Numbered from the stretch's first letter, positions 16,040 to 26,400 are shown. The stretch: 53,054 bases of DNA from JAHQVK01 sp039819565 (GCA_039819565.1 JBCBRU010000003.1:1-53054), one strand, 5' to 3'. Program-made: numbers and translations. The notes: a model not told the origin generated them from the sequence alone.

Positions 16040-17131
16040 TCAGGGAGCGGTGATGGCGGTGTTGTTGTCGTTTCCGACCCGGGTGATGTCGGCGGCGGTC
16101 CAAGTCATGCCACCGTCGGTGCTGATCTCGGCCGTCACACCGGTGGTGAGAGCCACCGTACCCATGACGCCCATCTCGGTGCCCTTGTACTCGACGCCGC
16201 GAACCTGCAAGACAAACTGCGCCACGTCGCCGCTGTTGAGACCGCCGCTGTGCGGGCGAGGCGTGCCCACACCCACGTTGGGGAGAAGCTGGAAGGTGTA
16301 GACGCCGTCGCTTGCGGTCGCGTCGCCGTTGGTGCCGTCATCAATCATGTTGATGAGGCTCCAGCCCCAGGCCGAAGACTTGATCTCGACCATGTGCATG
16401 GTCGGGTCGAAGTTCATCTGGAAGTCCGGATCCATGTTCGCGGTGTCGATGGAGATCCGCATGTCGGTGGTGCCCCAGGCCGGAATCACGAGACCGGTGG
16501 TGTCGATGGCGTCGGTAGCTCCCACGGCCACCTCGAAGGTTCCGTTGCCGCCCGGGTTGTTCCAGATCCAGCCGCCGTCGTCCATGGCACCCATGGCGTC
16601 GACGGTGGCTCCGGCGATGGCGCCATACTCGAAGCTCACGGGGTCCGTGGTGGGAATGTCCACGAACACGGTGATCCCCCAGATGCTGTCTCCCGCGGTG
16701 GCTCCGGCGGGCTCATGGCCGCCCATGTTCCAAGGGCCATCGTCATAAACGGGCGGGTAGGGCGCGGCCCAGCCGGTGTCCAGAGAGAGGATACGAGTCA
16801 TCGCGTCGTAATCGAAGGAGCCCTTCCACGCGAGGCCATCCGCCGTCGTGTAGGACTTGTTGGCCGAGTCGTCGATGGTGAAGTTGACGGGCACGGTGTT
16901 GGGGGGCTGCGTGAAGCCCATAGCGCCGCCCATGTCCTCGGCGGCGCCCATGTCCATCTCGGTGGCGCCCATGTCCATCTCGGTGGCGCCCATATCAGCG
17001 GGCGGGGTGGTGCCCATGTCGACGGGGGGCGTCGTGCCCATGTCCACGGCGGGGGTGGTGTCGTCGTCGCTACAAGCGACCAGGAGACCTGCCGAGAGGG
17101 ACAGGCCAAGTGCAGTCTTCAGAAGTTTCAT
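16040..17131 (-). CDS. Putative glucan-binding lipoprotein with Asp-Met-Gly repeat linker
   Basis: The 363-residue protein has a lipoprotein signal ('GLSLSAGLLVACSDDD', lipobox Cys). A linker of repeated 'DMG' units follows, then beta-rich sequence. A late segment contains 'IDDGTNGDATASDGVYTF', a Ca-binding-like turn common in bacterial carbohydrate-binding and CBM-like modules. Many Trp and Tyr residues ('WNMGGHEP', 'DGGWIWNNPGG', 'SSAWGWSLIN') would suit sugar stacking. ATG 17131 has GGAGGAGAG upstream. It sits between the barrel/lipoprotein pair and the DOMON-malEKFG part of the operon. I do not recognise a named family; starch binding is inferred from context and composition. Confidence 0.65.
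   Translation of the reverse strand: MKLLKTALGLSLSAGLLVACSDDDTTPAVDMGTTPPVDMGTTPPADMGATEMDMGATEMDMGAAEDMGGAMGFTQPPNTVPVNFTIDDSANKSYTTADGLAWKGSFDYDAMTRILSLDTGWAAPYPPVYDDGPWNMGGHEPAGATAGDSIWGITVFVDIPTTDPVSFEYGAIAGATVDAMGAMDDGGWIWNNPGGNGTFEVAVGATDAIDTTGLVIPAWGTTDMRISIDTANMDPDFQMNFDPTMHMVEIKSSAWGWSLINMIDDGTNGDATASDGVYTFQLLPNVGVGTPRPHSGGLNSGDVAQFVLQVRGVEYKGTEMGVMGTVALTTGVTAEISTDGGMTWTAADITRVGNDNNTAITAP
16922..17045 (-). repeat. Short tandem repeats encoding Asp-Met-Gly linker units
   Basis: Near-identical units of 21-27 bases encode 'ATEMDMG', 'TTPPVDMG' and similar. They form the flexible linker just after the lipid anchor of the lipoprotein. Two of the 21-base units are nearly identical, so slippage-driven length variation is likely. 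Confidence 0.8.
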
Positions 17132-17171
17132 TTCTCTACTCTCCTCCTTGGTTTGGGGACGTACCCCGGGA

Positions 17172-18671
17172 TTACTGCCCCACCGGGCACGTGCCATCGT
17201 CCAGAGGCGGCACGGTGGCGGGCCCTACGCCCGTGGGAGTGATCAGCGGGTCGGGGCGACAGTCGTTGTCGAGATCATGCCGCTCCGCGGCGTCGGGGAC
17301 GCCGTCGTCGTCGGCATCGATGATGAAGTCCACCGAACCACCGGTGGCGATGCGCAGGTTGGCGAGGTCCTTGTTGGTGGACTCGTCGCCGAAGTTGTCG
17401 CGGCGGTAAATGAGACCGTCACCGTTGAAGTCGGTGACCTCCATGATGCGCTGGTTGCCGGGCCACTCCTCCGAGCCGGTCCAGAGGTCGCCCTGTTGGC
17501 CCCAGGTATACTTGTAGCCGAATCGAAGGCCGCGGGGGAGGTCGAAGCTGATGGTCCAGACGTTGTCGCCGCCAACCACGTCGCCGTTGGTGCCGTCGTC
17601 GAACATCCCGACGGTGTTCGGAGACCAGGAGCCCTGATTTCCGAGCATCGCGTCGATGGTGGTGTCCTGCACCGGCGAGGTTTCATGCACCCCTCCCACG
17701 AAGAACATCTGCTTGCCGGGTTCGTCTCGAACCCACTTGAAGCGGTTGATCTCGTTGCAGGACCCATCGAGCCGACCGGGATTGAAGTCGACCTCCATCA
17801 CCACGCGAATGACGCTGGGGTCGAGGCACTCCTGAATCTGTACCCCCTCCGCCGCGGCCGCGATGAGCTGGTCGAAGCGAAGTCGCGCCAGGTCGAGGGA
17901 GGCGGTTCCCAGCGAACCGAAGTCAATGGGATCGTTCACGACCGGAGACCCCTCGATGAGGGCGCGGGTCAAAGGCTGACCTTCCGGCTGATACTCGGGC
18001 CACTGAAAGACCCGCGGGTTCTCTTCGGAAGTCTCGAGGGTTGAATCGGCTCGATCGAGAAGCGTGGACACCACCTGCCGCACCGTAGCGAGGGTCGAAG
18101 TGTTCGTGGCGAGAAGGTCGCCCACGGCCGCGAGTGTATTTTGCGTAGCTACGGGATCGAGGGCCTGGAGGCGTCGTCCGAGCCCCGTCACCTTTCCCAT
18201 CACCACGAGAGCCTGAATGGTCGAATCCGGGGACACGCTCACCGAGGTCGGGACGAACCCTCGGTCGATGTCGCGCTCGTTGGTTCCGTCGACCTCCACG
18301 ATCTCCGGGAGGAGCGCCAGGAGGTTGAAACCACCGACCGCCACCGAAAGACGGGCGTTTGGGTAGCGGCCTTCGTCGAGGGCGAGATCGAAGGTGTTCC
18401 CGTCCACGTCGAAGTCGAAGATCTCAATCTCTTGACCGTCCGAAGTCAGCACCACGAACTCGGCTCGGGTGAGGTCGATAGCCGCCTCGACGGTCCCGCG
18501 GAGGGTGGTCCGGGGCCGCGGGTGGTCCGTGTCTCCCGACTCCGCCAGCAGCCCCTCGAGGCCGCAGCCCCCGACGGCCATGGAAAGCGCCGCCAACCCT
18601 CCCAGGGTCGACGCGGACAGTTTACGTACGTCGAATGCGTTTTTGAAAGAAGCTTGCACGATGGTCACCAT
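17172..18671 (-). CDS. Putative starch-binding lipoprotein with CBM-like C-terminal domain and Ca-binding tail
   Basis: The 499-residue protein has a lipobox in 'AALSMAVGGCGLEG'. An N-terminal beta domain ('GTVEAAIDLTRAEFVVLTSDG') leads into a mid region. A domain at about 335-450 includes 'NQGSWSPNTVGMFDDGTNGD', 'RFGYKYTWGQQGDLWTGS' and 'EEWPGNQRIMEVTDFNGDG'; this pattern resembles starch-binding CBM20-type or related modules. The C-terminus carries 'DADDDGVPDAAERHDLDND', a thrombospondin type 3-like calcium repeat. The ATG overlaps the stop of the outer-membrane barrel gene (18665), which suggests a barrel-lipoprotein pair. Exact ligand and family are inferred. Confidence 0.7.
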   Translation of the reverse strand: MVTIVQASFKNAFDVRKLSASTLGGLAALSMAVGGCGLEGLLAESGDTDHPRPRTTLRGTVEAAIDLTRAEFVVLTSDGQEIEIFDFDVDGNTFDLALDEGRYPNARLSVAVGGFNLLALLPEIVEVDGTNERDIDRGFVPTSVSVSPDSTIQALVVMGKVTGLGRRLQALDPVATQNTLAAVGDLLATNTSTLATVRQVVSTLLDRADSTLETSEENPRVFQWPEYQPEGQPLTRALIEGSPVVNDPIDFGSLGTASLDLARLRFDQLIAAAAEGVQIQECLDPSVIRVVMEVDFNPGRLDGSCNEINRFKWVRDEPGKQMFFVGGVHETSPVQDTTIDAMLGNQGSWSPNTVGMFDDGTNGDVVGGDNVWTISFDLPRGLRFGYKYTWGQQGDLWTGSEEWPGNQRIMEVTDFNGDGLIYRRDNFGDESTNKDLANLRIATGGSVDFIIDADDDGVPDAAERHDLDNDCRPDPLITPTGVGPATVPPLDDGTCPVGQ

Positions 18672-20683
18672 CCCACTTCGACCGTGGCCTTGGAGCGCCA
18701 GACTCGCCACGCCTGGTCAAAGGAGCCAGGCCGGTCGCGCTCTTGATCTTTATGAAAGTACTCCAGGAGATAACCGAAGGACAGGCCCCCAAAGTTGTAG
18801 GATGCAGTGAATCTCCCAGTGTTTTTCCAAGTTCGATAGTCGAAAAAGCCCGATTCCTGGCTTCCTGAACGGTTGATCTCGTCCCAGAACTGATGTTCGA
18901 AGCCAGCTCCGACCTTGAGTTCGTCGGTGAGCTGGTAGCTCGCGGAGACGAAGCCCATGTACAAGCGCCCTTCGTAATCGTCCGTCTCGAGCTGACCGAG
19001 CGACTGTCGCACCGCGTCATCGCGTCGACCGTCGAAGTCATCGATGAACTTACCCTTGGCCTGAACGATGAAGTTGTTCCCGAAGGGCATGAGGTACTCG
19101 AGGTTCAGCACCGCGATCATCGAGCGCCGATCTTGGAACTCCTTGTAGACGGAACGTGGGTCCTTCCCGCGATCGAAGATATTGGCGTAGTCGAAGTCAG
19201 CAGTGAAAGACTGGGGGTCCGTGAACCCATCGGTGTACAGGAAGTCCGGGTACTGATTGTCCGTGTCTCGCCCCTGCTGGTTCGTGTTGTACGTGATAAA
19301 TGAATACTCGCCGCTCAGGTTCAGCCCGCCCAGGTTCCATTCCATGACCGCGGTGGCGCCGTGCCACCCAATGATGGACTCGAACCAAGGCTCGTCGAAG
19401 TCGACGAACTCGTTGGCAAGGTTGAGGGTGGGGAGCTGGCCTCCCGAGATGAATCCGGAGGTGATGAACCCATCGGTGAGAAGGACGTCGGCTTCGCGAC
19501 GGGCTCCGAAGGGGGCGTTGAACTCTTCGCCGATGTTGAAATACTCGAGCTTGATGTCCAAGCCGATGTCGAAGGGGTCGAACAGCTCGACGAGCGCTTT
19601 GCCGGCGAAGTCCTGCGCCGCTCGACCCTGGGTGGACACCGCCCCCGTGACGGGATCGACGATATCCTCGGTAAGAAACAGGACCGGCGAAAAGCCCTGA
19701 TCGAGGCGAACTCCGTTGCTCGCGTAGTCAGGATTCACGAGGCTGCTCGAAAAGGCGAGGAGCCCGTAAACACTGAGCTTGTCCCACCAGGAGGGCTCGT
19801 AGCGAGCTTCCGCGGTGGCGTTCGCGGACTGAAACCTCGGCTCCCAAGCGGTCGCGTGATCGGCGCCCTCTTCTCGGTCGGAGATTCCGAGCGCATCCGG
19901 GTCGAAGCGGTCCGCTTCGACGTCGTGGATATAGTCGCCGATCACCGTAAGCGTCAGATCGTCAATGGGACGAGCCTCCACCTTGAGGGCGTAGGCCCAC
20001 TCCGCTCCCCAAAACCCAGCCAGGGGATCCGCATTGCGAAGTCCGGTGTTCCAACGGGGACCCACGAAGAGCTTGGGCACGGCGATAGCGCCGAAGTGGT
20101 AGGAGAGCTGTCGGTTCAGGACGTCGCCCTCGACCAGCACCGCGCCGGCGTTGTCCCTGTCGATGTAGCGGGACTTTCCGATCGTCCACTCGTTGAACAT
20201 GCCGAGGTCCGTAGAGCCAAAGTGGATCCATCGGACGCCCGGGATGGGAGGGGCCGCCCGAATCCAAGCTCCCCGCAGCTTCATATAGGCGGCGTGGTTG
20301 AGTCCGAGGGCCTCGCCCGAGGTGTTTTCAACGAAGAGGTTGTTGTCGTTGTCCCAGCGGGTATCTCCGTTTTCCCACCAGCCCTGCCAGAGGGCCCCAA
20401 AGCGGCTCTTCACGCGAACCCCGGCCGACACGAACTTACTCACGCGCCCACGGATATTCAGCTCGAACTCGGTGCAGACACCATTTCCGCCGCCGATGTT
20501 GTCCGGCCAGAAGGGGTTCGATAGGGACAAACACCCGCGAGTGGCGTCGTTTTTGTAGAGCCACTTCGTATAGATTTTTCCGTTGAGCTCGAAGTTGGCG
20601 GTGTCGGCGTGGGCGCTGCTGCTGGCGAGCAAGCACACACCGAGTGCGATGCCGGCGAGCCCCCGGCCTGTGCAACGGGACAT
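18665..20683 (-). CDS. Outer-membrane beta-barrel protein, probable glucan porin
   Basis: The 672-residue protein has a cleavable signal ('GIALGVCLLASSSAHA'). It then has alternating aromatic/charged strands through its length and a C-terminal 'KATVEVGW', a barrel-type final strand ending in an aromatic residue. There is no TonB box or plug-like N-terminal domain, so it looks like a large porin rather than a TonB receptor. ATG 20683 has GAGGAG upstream. It is preceded 20 bases away by a DOMON-like lipoprotein gene and overlaps a CBM-like lipoprotein gene. The position suggests an outer-membrane passage for maltodextrins. A substrate-specific role is inferred from neighbours only. Confidence 0.8.
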   Translation of the reverse strand: MSRCTGRGLAGIALGVCLLASSSAHADTANFELNGKIYTKWLYKNDATRGCLSLSNPFWPDNIGGGNGVCTEFELNIRGRVSKFVSAGVRVKSRFGALWQGWWENGDTRWDNDNNLFVENTSGEALGLNHAAYMKLRGAWIRAAPPIPGVRWIHFGSTDLGMFNEWTIGKSRYIDRDNAGAVLVEGDVLNRQLSYHFGAIAVPKLFVGPRWNTGLRNADPLAGFWGAEWAYALKVEARPIDDLTLTVIGDYIHDVEADRFDPDALGISDREEGADHATAWEPRFQSANATAEARYEPSWWDKLSVYGLLAFSSSLVNPDYASNGVRLDQGFSPVLFLTEDIVDPVTGAVSTQGRAAQDFAGKALVELFDPFDIGLDIKLEYFNIGEEFNAPFGARREADVLLTDGFITSGFISGGQLPTLNLANEFVDFDEPWFESIIGWHGATAVMEWNLGGLNLSGEYSFITYNTNQQGRDTDNQYPDFLYTDGFTDPQSFTADFDYANIFDRGKDPRSVYKEFQDRRSMIAVLNLEYLMPFGNNFIVQAKGKFIDDFDGRRDDAVRQSLGQLETDDYEGRLYMGFVSASYQLTDELKVGAGFEHQFWDEINRSGSQESGFFDYRTWKNTGRFTASYNFGGLSFGYLLEYFHKDQERDRPGSFDQAWRVWRSKATVEVGW

Positions 20684-20703
20684 GACAGATCTCCTCGTGA
20701 AGC

Positions 20704-21585
20704 TCAGCGGCCGGGATAGACGAGGGGAACGACGACCAGATCCTCAGGCTTGGGAGCCGTGACGGACGCGTCGAACTTGGAGAGGATGGCGTGCTGCTTC
20801 TCCACCTCGTCGGAGCCGCCGCGGCCCGATCCGGCGAGCATGTCGATGACGTGAGGGTCGACGTCGTAGTCCGTACCGCCTCCGAAGCGATGCTGGCCTT
20901 CGTACTCGTTGACCTTTCGAGTCAGGAGGTCCGTCTTTGCAGGAAAGCCTTCGTTGGACTGCATCAAGACCTGGTAGCCCCAGCTGGGCTGCGGGGGGCC
21001 GCCAAGGTCGGCGGTGTCGACCACGGCGACGAGAGTGCGGCCCGCGGCACGGGTGATGCTCGGGACCACGACCCGCTCCTTGTGGGCGGCGGCCTTGGCG
21101 TCGACCTCAGAGTTCACGCGGGTGGCGCCCTGCGGGCTGACGATGACGACTCGGTCCCAGGCCTCTTCAGGAGCGAAGCGAACGTTGGTGCCGGGCATGC
21201 CGTCCGTCGCTCCCGAGTTCGCTACGCCATCGGTGTCGATATGGATGAAGGCCATCTGCACGGAGAAGCCGTTGCCGCCCCAAGCCTTCGAGTCCCAAGG
21301 GTCGTCGATACGTCGAGCAACCGTGACCCGAAACTCGACCTGCGCCCCTTTGGGCACGACCTCAAAGCGGGTCAGGTCGAAGGCACCGGCCGAGTACACC
21401 TTGTCGGTGGGGTAGACGTAGCTCCCCGGACCATTGTCGTCGCCCTTCGGATCTTCGAGGACCACGGAGCCGTCGCTGGCCGCGGCGGACGCCGCACCGG
21501 CCCCCCCGGACTGACAGGCAGGCGTAGAAACGACGGCGAAGAGCAGAGCAGAGAGCCCGAGCGCGCGAGAGCGAACAAGTTTCAT
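20704..21585 (-). CDS. Glucodextranase C-terminal (DOMON-like) domain lipoprotein
   Basis: The 293-residue protein has a lipobox 'AVVSTPACQSGG'. A single domain follows, starting with 'DPKGDDNGPGSYVYPTDKVY', the hallmark of the Glucodextran_C/DOMON-like family, with 'GAFDLTRFEVVPKGAQVEFR' and 'SWGYQVLMQSNEGFPAKTDL'. The second paralogue lies at 14780. It lacks the extra C-terminal domain of that paralogue. ATG 21585 is the first gene of the ten-gene reverse-strand operon, with its promoter presumably in the 185-base divergent gap. The family is linked to starch and glucan enzymes as a binding or anchoring module. Confidence 0.8.
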   Translation of the reverse strand: MKLVRSRALGLSALLFAVVSTPACQSGGAGAASAAASDGSVVLEDPKGDDNGPGSYVYPTDKVYSAGAFDLTRFEVVPKGAQVEFRVTVARRIDDPWDSKAWGGNGFSVQMAFIHIDTDGVANSGATDGMPGTNVRFAPEEAWDRVVIVSPQGATRVNSEVDAKAAAHKERVVVPSITRAAGRTLVAVVDTADLGGPPQPSWGYQVLMQSNEGFPAKTDLLTRKVNEYEGQHRFGGGTDYDVDPHVIDMLAGSGRGGSDEVEKQHAILSKFDASVTAPKPEDLVVVPLVYPGR

Positions 21586-21770
21586 AGATTTAACGTGGGA
21601 GCCTCCCCGGCCCCCGTCCTCCCAAAGCGTGTCTAACCTATGAGTCACGTCTGCGAAACCGCCGACTCCCACTTTTTTCCGACACCTCCCGACTGCGACC
21701 GACAGGTTTCGGCACGGTCCGGCTCCGCCGCAGTGCGGCTAGCCTCAGCGGCTCCGCCAGCTGTAGCTTC
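21586..21770. promoter_or_regulatory. Divergent control region of the glucan operon and a GH13 gene
   Basis: This 185-base gap separates the divergent starts at 21585 and 21771. It contains an odd palindrome, GCCGCA-G-TGCGGC (about 21727-21739), and two copies of GGCTCCGCC (about 21720 and 21750). These could be operator sites. I could not identify a convincing -35/-10 pair, and no regulator gene is adjacent. Confidence 0.4.
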
Positions 21771-23453
21771 ATGCCCGTGAAACGCTCTCTCGCAGCCTTT
21801 CGGAGCATCCTGTGTCTCGCGACTTCGCTCGTGGCCTGCCGGCACGGAGAATCCGGGGAGACCCCAAGCGGAACTCCCCGGCCTTCTGTTCACGAAGAAA
21901 TTGCGGTTTCGGCCCCCGCCCGCCGTCAGGCGACTCGGACGGATCTGTCCGGCGGGTGGTGGCGGGATGACGTCTTTTACGAGGTCTTCGTGCGCAGCTT
22001 TGCGGATGTGGACGGTGATGGGGTGGGAGACTTTCGAGGGCTCACCTCGAAGCTCGATGACCTGGTGGAGCTCGGGGTGAACGGGCTCTGGCTGATGCCG
22101 ATTCACCCCTCCCCCAGTTACCATGGCTACGACGTCACGAATTACCGAGCTGTCAATCCAGATTACGGAACGGAGGCAGACTTCGATGGTTTCCTTGCCG
22201 AGGCTCATCGACGCGGACTCCGCGTCATCATCGACTTCGTTCTGAATCACTCCTCCTCCGAGCATCCGTGGTTCCTCGAGTCAGGGAGCAGTCCTGAGAG
22301 CGAGCGTCGCTCGTGGTACGTATGGAGGCCTGCGCCCGACGCTCGACTCCGAAGGCCGTGGGACGGCTCCCTCGACATCTGGCACCCGGGACCCAGCGGC
22401 TACTACTACGGCCTGTTCTGGTCGGGCATGCCAGACCTCAACCTCGCTCACCCGGCGGTGGAGCAGGAGATGGTCGAGAGTATGCGCTTTTGGCTCGAGC
22501 GCGGGGTCGATGGCTTTCGCGTGGACGCGGTTCGCTACCTCGTCGAGGATGAGGACGGCACCAATGCGGACACTGAGTCGACCCATGCGGTGCTGAAGCG
22601 CATCCGATCGGCTCTGGTAGAGACTCATCCTCAGGCGCTTCTCGTCGCGGAGGCGTGGACCGAGCGCTCGAAAGTGGCCCCCTACTACGGAGAGGGGGGG
22701 GACGAGATGCAGCTGGCCTTCGGCTTCGACTCCGCCTCCGCGATCATGCAAGCTGCGAAGGATGGGTTGCGGGTCTCAGCCGTCCAATCCGCGCAAGACC
22801 TCGTGAAGACCTTCGACGATGTCAACTTCGTGGCGCCTTTCCTGACGAACCACGACATGCCCCGAGCGATGCGGGCCTTCGATGACGTCGGGGCTCCGGA
22901 AGCGGCCCGTCCTGCCGCCGCGACCTTGTTCGCCTGGCCAGGTACGCCCTTTATCTACTACGGGGAGGAGATCGGTATGCGAGGAGGGCCGAGTCGAGCT
23001 GATGAGGATAAACGTACTCCGATGCGCTGGAGCCGCGAGCCGGGGTTCGGATTCACCGGCGGGAAGCCATGGCGAAGTTCGGACGAGCCCGATGGGGTCG
23101 ACGTGGCGAGCCAGCGCAAGGACCCGGCTTCTCTTTGGCACCTCTACCGACGATTGGTCCGCCTTCGCCGCGGGGAGCCCGCCCTCTCGGAGGGACAGCT
23201 CGCGGTGCCGCCCGTGGCCGGTGCCAGTCGCGGCTTCGCGGCGTTTCTCCGCTCGACGGCGGAGCAGCGTATCCTGTTCATCGTCAACTACCATGACCAG
23301 CCAAGTGCGCCGATCACCGTCGAGGTGACGGACCTGAAGGCTGCTGAGGTTCTCCTGACGGAAGGGTTGCAGGGGGAGGTAGAGGTGACGGCAGAAGGCG
23401 TGAAGGCCCCAGCCCTTGCGGGCCGGGGCTTCGCGTTCCTTCGACTAGACTAG
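21771..23453 (+). CDS. GH13 alpha-amylase / alpha-glucosidase-type lipoprotein
   Basis: The 560-residue protein has a lipoprotein signal with Cys23 in 'LATSLVACRH'. A GH13 barrel follows: 'VFYEVFVRSFADVDGDGVGD', 'VNGLWLMPIHPSPSYHGYDV' and 'RVIIDFVLNHSS'. The nucleophile Asp is in 'DGFRVDAVRY', the acid/base Glu in 'LLVAEAWT' and the transition-state Asp in 'FLTNHDMPRAM'. A C-terminal beta domain ends the protein. The sequence resembles GH13 subfamily 36-like enzymes, which cleave alpha-1,4 and sometimes other linkages. It is transcribed away from the reverse-strand operon and converges on the pullulanase gene. It is probably lipid-anchored, acting on oligosaccharides; exact specificity is uncertain. 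Confidence 0.88.
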   Translation: MPVKRSLAAFRSILCLATSLVACRHGESGETPSGTPRPSVHEEIAVSAPARRQATRTDLSGGWWRDDVFYEVFVRSFADVDGDGVGDFRGLTSKLDDLVELGVNGLWLMPIHPSPSYHGYDVTNYRAVNPDYGTEADFDGFLAEAHRRGLRVIIDFVLNHSSSEHPWFLESGSSPESERRSWYVWRPAPDARLRRPWDGSLDIWHPGPSGYYYGLFWSGMPDLNLAHPAVEQEMVESMRFWLERGVDGFRVDAVRYLVEDEDGTNADTESTHAVLKRIRSALVETHPQALLVAEAWTERSKVAPYYGEGGDEMQLAFGFDSASAIMQAAKDGLRVSAVQSAQDLVKTFDDVNFVAPFLTNHDMPRAMRAFDDVGAPEAARPAAATLFAWPGTPFIYYGEEIGMRGGPSRADEDKRTPMRWSREPGFGFTGGKPWRSSDEPDGVDVASQRKDPASLWHLYRRLVRLRRGEPALSEGQLAVPPVAGASRGFAAFLRSTAEQRILFIVNYHDQPSAPITVEVTDLKAAEVLLTEGLQGEVEVTAEGVKAPALAGRGFAFLRLD

Positions 23454-23467
23454 AGTTGGGGCTCTAG
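23450..23467. terminator. Small symmetric hairpin between convergent genes
   Basis: A six-base stem, CTAGAG with CTCTAG, encloses six bases and overlaps both stop codons of the GH13 gene and the pullulanase gene. It is short and has no T run, so its role as a bidirectional terminator is only possible. Confidence 0.35.
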
Positions 23468-26400
23468 CGAGTGTTGCAGGGTAGGCCGGAGCCTTGCGCT
23501 CCAGCCTGAGGCTGCACGAACACGGCCGTGGTCAAGGCGGGGACCGTGAATCGGGCGTTCCCGAAGCTGGCCCCCTGGACGGTGGTGTCGGCCGAACCCT
23601 GTAGGGTTGGATGCAGGATGAACCCGCTCGCTCCCGTCAGCTCAAAGACCTGCTGGCTGGGGGTGCCGTTGATGACGGTGAGGACCGCGTCGAACTGCGG
23701 GTCCAGGTCATTCCCCGCACAGGTTCCGTCCGTGATGCTCTGTACGATCATCCCCGGAACCTGGCTTGCGCCGACATTGTGATAATCGACTCGGGTCTGG
23801 ACGTCCGCCTCCGTTTGCAGCCGGAACAAGGGAGAGCCACTGCGGATTCTGAGGACCTCCCTAAGGTGGGTGCTCGCAAACGTGATGTCTGCCGTGGTGG
23901 GGGCGATCGCGGCGTCCTGAATGATGGGGCTGATGGTGGGCCAGTTGCTTTGGTCCTTCTCTGCGTTGGGCAGTCCCACGTTCCAGTTGTTGGTGCCACG
24001 GGTCCAGTCGACAACGTTGAACCAGTCTCCTGAGTCGAAGCTGTCTCGCTCCATGGATTTGGAGCGAAGGAGGTCCACGCCCATATGGAGGAACGGCACG
24101 CCCTGGCCGAGGACAGTAACGTCCATCGCGAGGTTCTGACGCCGGGTTCGGTCGGCCATGGTGGTGCCGGTCGCCATCTTGTAGGCCCCGATGTCGAAGA
24201 ACGTCTGGTTGTCGTGCTTGGAGACGTAGTTGACGGACTCCTGTGGATCCAAGGTGTAGCCGCCCTGAGCCCCGTTGTAGGGCACGAAGCGTCCCGTGGC
24301 CCGCGAGCCGTTCCGATCGATGATCGGGAAGTTTCGCAGGTTACCCGCCATACCGATGCGAATGAGATCGGAGAGCTCGAGCAACGTTGCCTGCTCCGCA
24401 GCACTCCCGGAGTTGGACTCGTTGGGAGCCGTGAAAAGCCCGGTGGCAAAGCCTTGGGTGGCGCGGTTGTCCGCTCCGCTATCGAAGGGGCCCCCGCCCC
24501 GCACCGCGTCGCGGATGCGGTCGTTGAAGGTTCCGATACCGGTGCCCGCTAGGTTCAGCTGGGTGGCGTTGAGCCCACGCTGGCCTCCTTGCACCTCGCC
24601 GAAGTCCCAACCCTCGCCGTAGACGTAGATCTGCGGGTCTACCTGGTCCAAAGCGGCTCGGACTCGCTGCATGTTGCGAACCATGTGATGCCCCATCAGA
24701 TCGAAGCGGAAGGCTCCGACCTTGTAGTCCTGGGCCCAGGTGAGGAGAGAGTCCACCATCAGCTTCTCCATCATGGCAAACTCGCTGGCGGTGTTGTCGC
24801 AGCAGGTGCTCCGCTCGACGCTCCCGGTGTCGGCGTTCAGCCGGTGGTAGTAGCCAGGTACGACCTTGTCGAGGACCGAGCGGGTGCTGATGCCGGACGC
24901 GTTCGTGTGGTTGTACACCACGTCGAGCGCCGTACGCAGGTTGAGCTGCGCGAGGGCCATGACCATCTGCCGGAACTCGAGGATCCGCTGGGTCCCGCTG
25001 GCGGTGCTCGCGTACGAGCCCTCGGGCGTCGTGTAGTGGTACGGGTCGTAGCCCCAGTTGAAGCCGTCGAGGCCCTTCATCCAGGTCACGATCTGCTGGG
25101 CGTCTCCGGAGGTCGGATCCAGGCTGGCCAGAACCTCTCGAATGGACGTAGCCCCGTGCTTGACGCACTCGGCCATAGGAACCGTGCCGTTGAGCATGCA
25201 GAGCCGCTCGAAGGTGTCGTCGAGGTCCACCCGGCCGGCCGGATCTTCGACGACGGTGGCGATGTCGAAAGCGGGGAGGATATGAAAGATGGTCAGCCCC
25301 GCGGCGGCCAGCTCCTGCAGATGCGCCATCCCCGCCGAGAGGAGGGCGGGCGACTGCCCGTTGTGCGTGAAGGCCAAGTACTTGCCTCGGTCGGCGACCG
25401 GCACTGAAGTATCCGAGATGCTGAAGTCTCGAACGTGGCCTTCGTAGATCACCACGTCCTCCGGAGCAGCGAGGGGCGGGATGACGAGCGTATCCCAACC
25501 TTGCGGCTTGAGCGCGGCGTCGTTCCGAAGGTCGATGATTTGAGAATGTTGGCTGTTGGCCGACAGGCTGACCGAATAGGGGTCGGTCACCTCGAGGGTC
25601 TCCACCTTGTCCGTAGCAGGGTGATACACCGTGACTTCATAGCGGTAGTACCGGCCGTACCAGCCGGCATCCCCGGTCAGGCTCCAGGTGCCGGTGCTGG
25701 CATCCCAGTCCATGGGCATCTTCTCGATCGGAGTCAGCGCGTCGTCGTACTGGATGAGCTCCACCGACTGCGCGGTGGGGGCCCAGACCCGTAGGGTTGG
25801 GCTTTGGTTGTCGAAGGTGGCTCCCAGGTCCCCGTCGTAAGCGTAGAGCTCATCGAGAACCCCGGGGATCTGCACTCGCGTGGCCCCAACTGCGGTGCCT
25901 TGGTCGTCGCGTGCTACGACCACGAGCTGGCTTCGGAGCATGTCCTCGAGGGGGGCGGAAGCGGGCACCACGAGTCGATTTCGGCTCGTGAGATGAGGGA
26001 ACTTCTCGCTGACCGCGGTCGGCAGCGGGTCCGTCGAGGGGGTGAGGGCGGCCATCTGTCCGCCCTCGACGTCTAGGGCTTCGTTGACGCGGATCGAAGC
26101 ATCGGCCGCCCACCGCAGCTCAGCCTGCGTCGCGCCGTCGGGGAGAGCGTAGAGAATCGAATCCTGGCTCACCCAGTGCGCGGACATGCCGTCGATCTGA
26201 AACGCAGGAATGTCCTGAGGCGTGGTGAAGATATCCGCGGACCCAGACTTGAGGAATACGATGTCTCCGAACATGGAGATATCGAAGCCCATGTCCGGCC
26301 CAGGATCCTTGATGTCTCCCATGTGGACGATGAGGTTGACGCGGTCTCCGTCCGGTTGGACATCGACGATCCACCAGGAGCCCAGCTCGCCGTCGGTGCC

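Noticed and set aside
19361..20524. A 387-codon forward frame opposite the outer-membrane barrel
   Set aside because: The barrel gene has a signal peptide, a strand pattern and a C-terminal aromatic residue. The forward frame shows no family motif.
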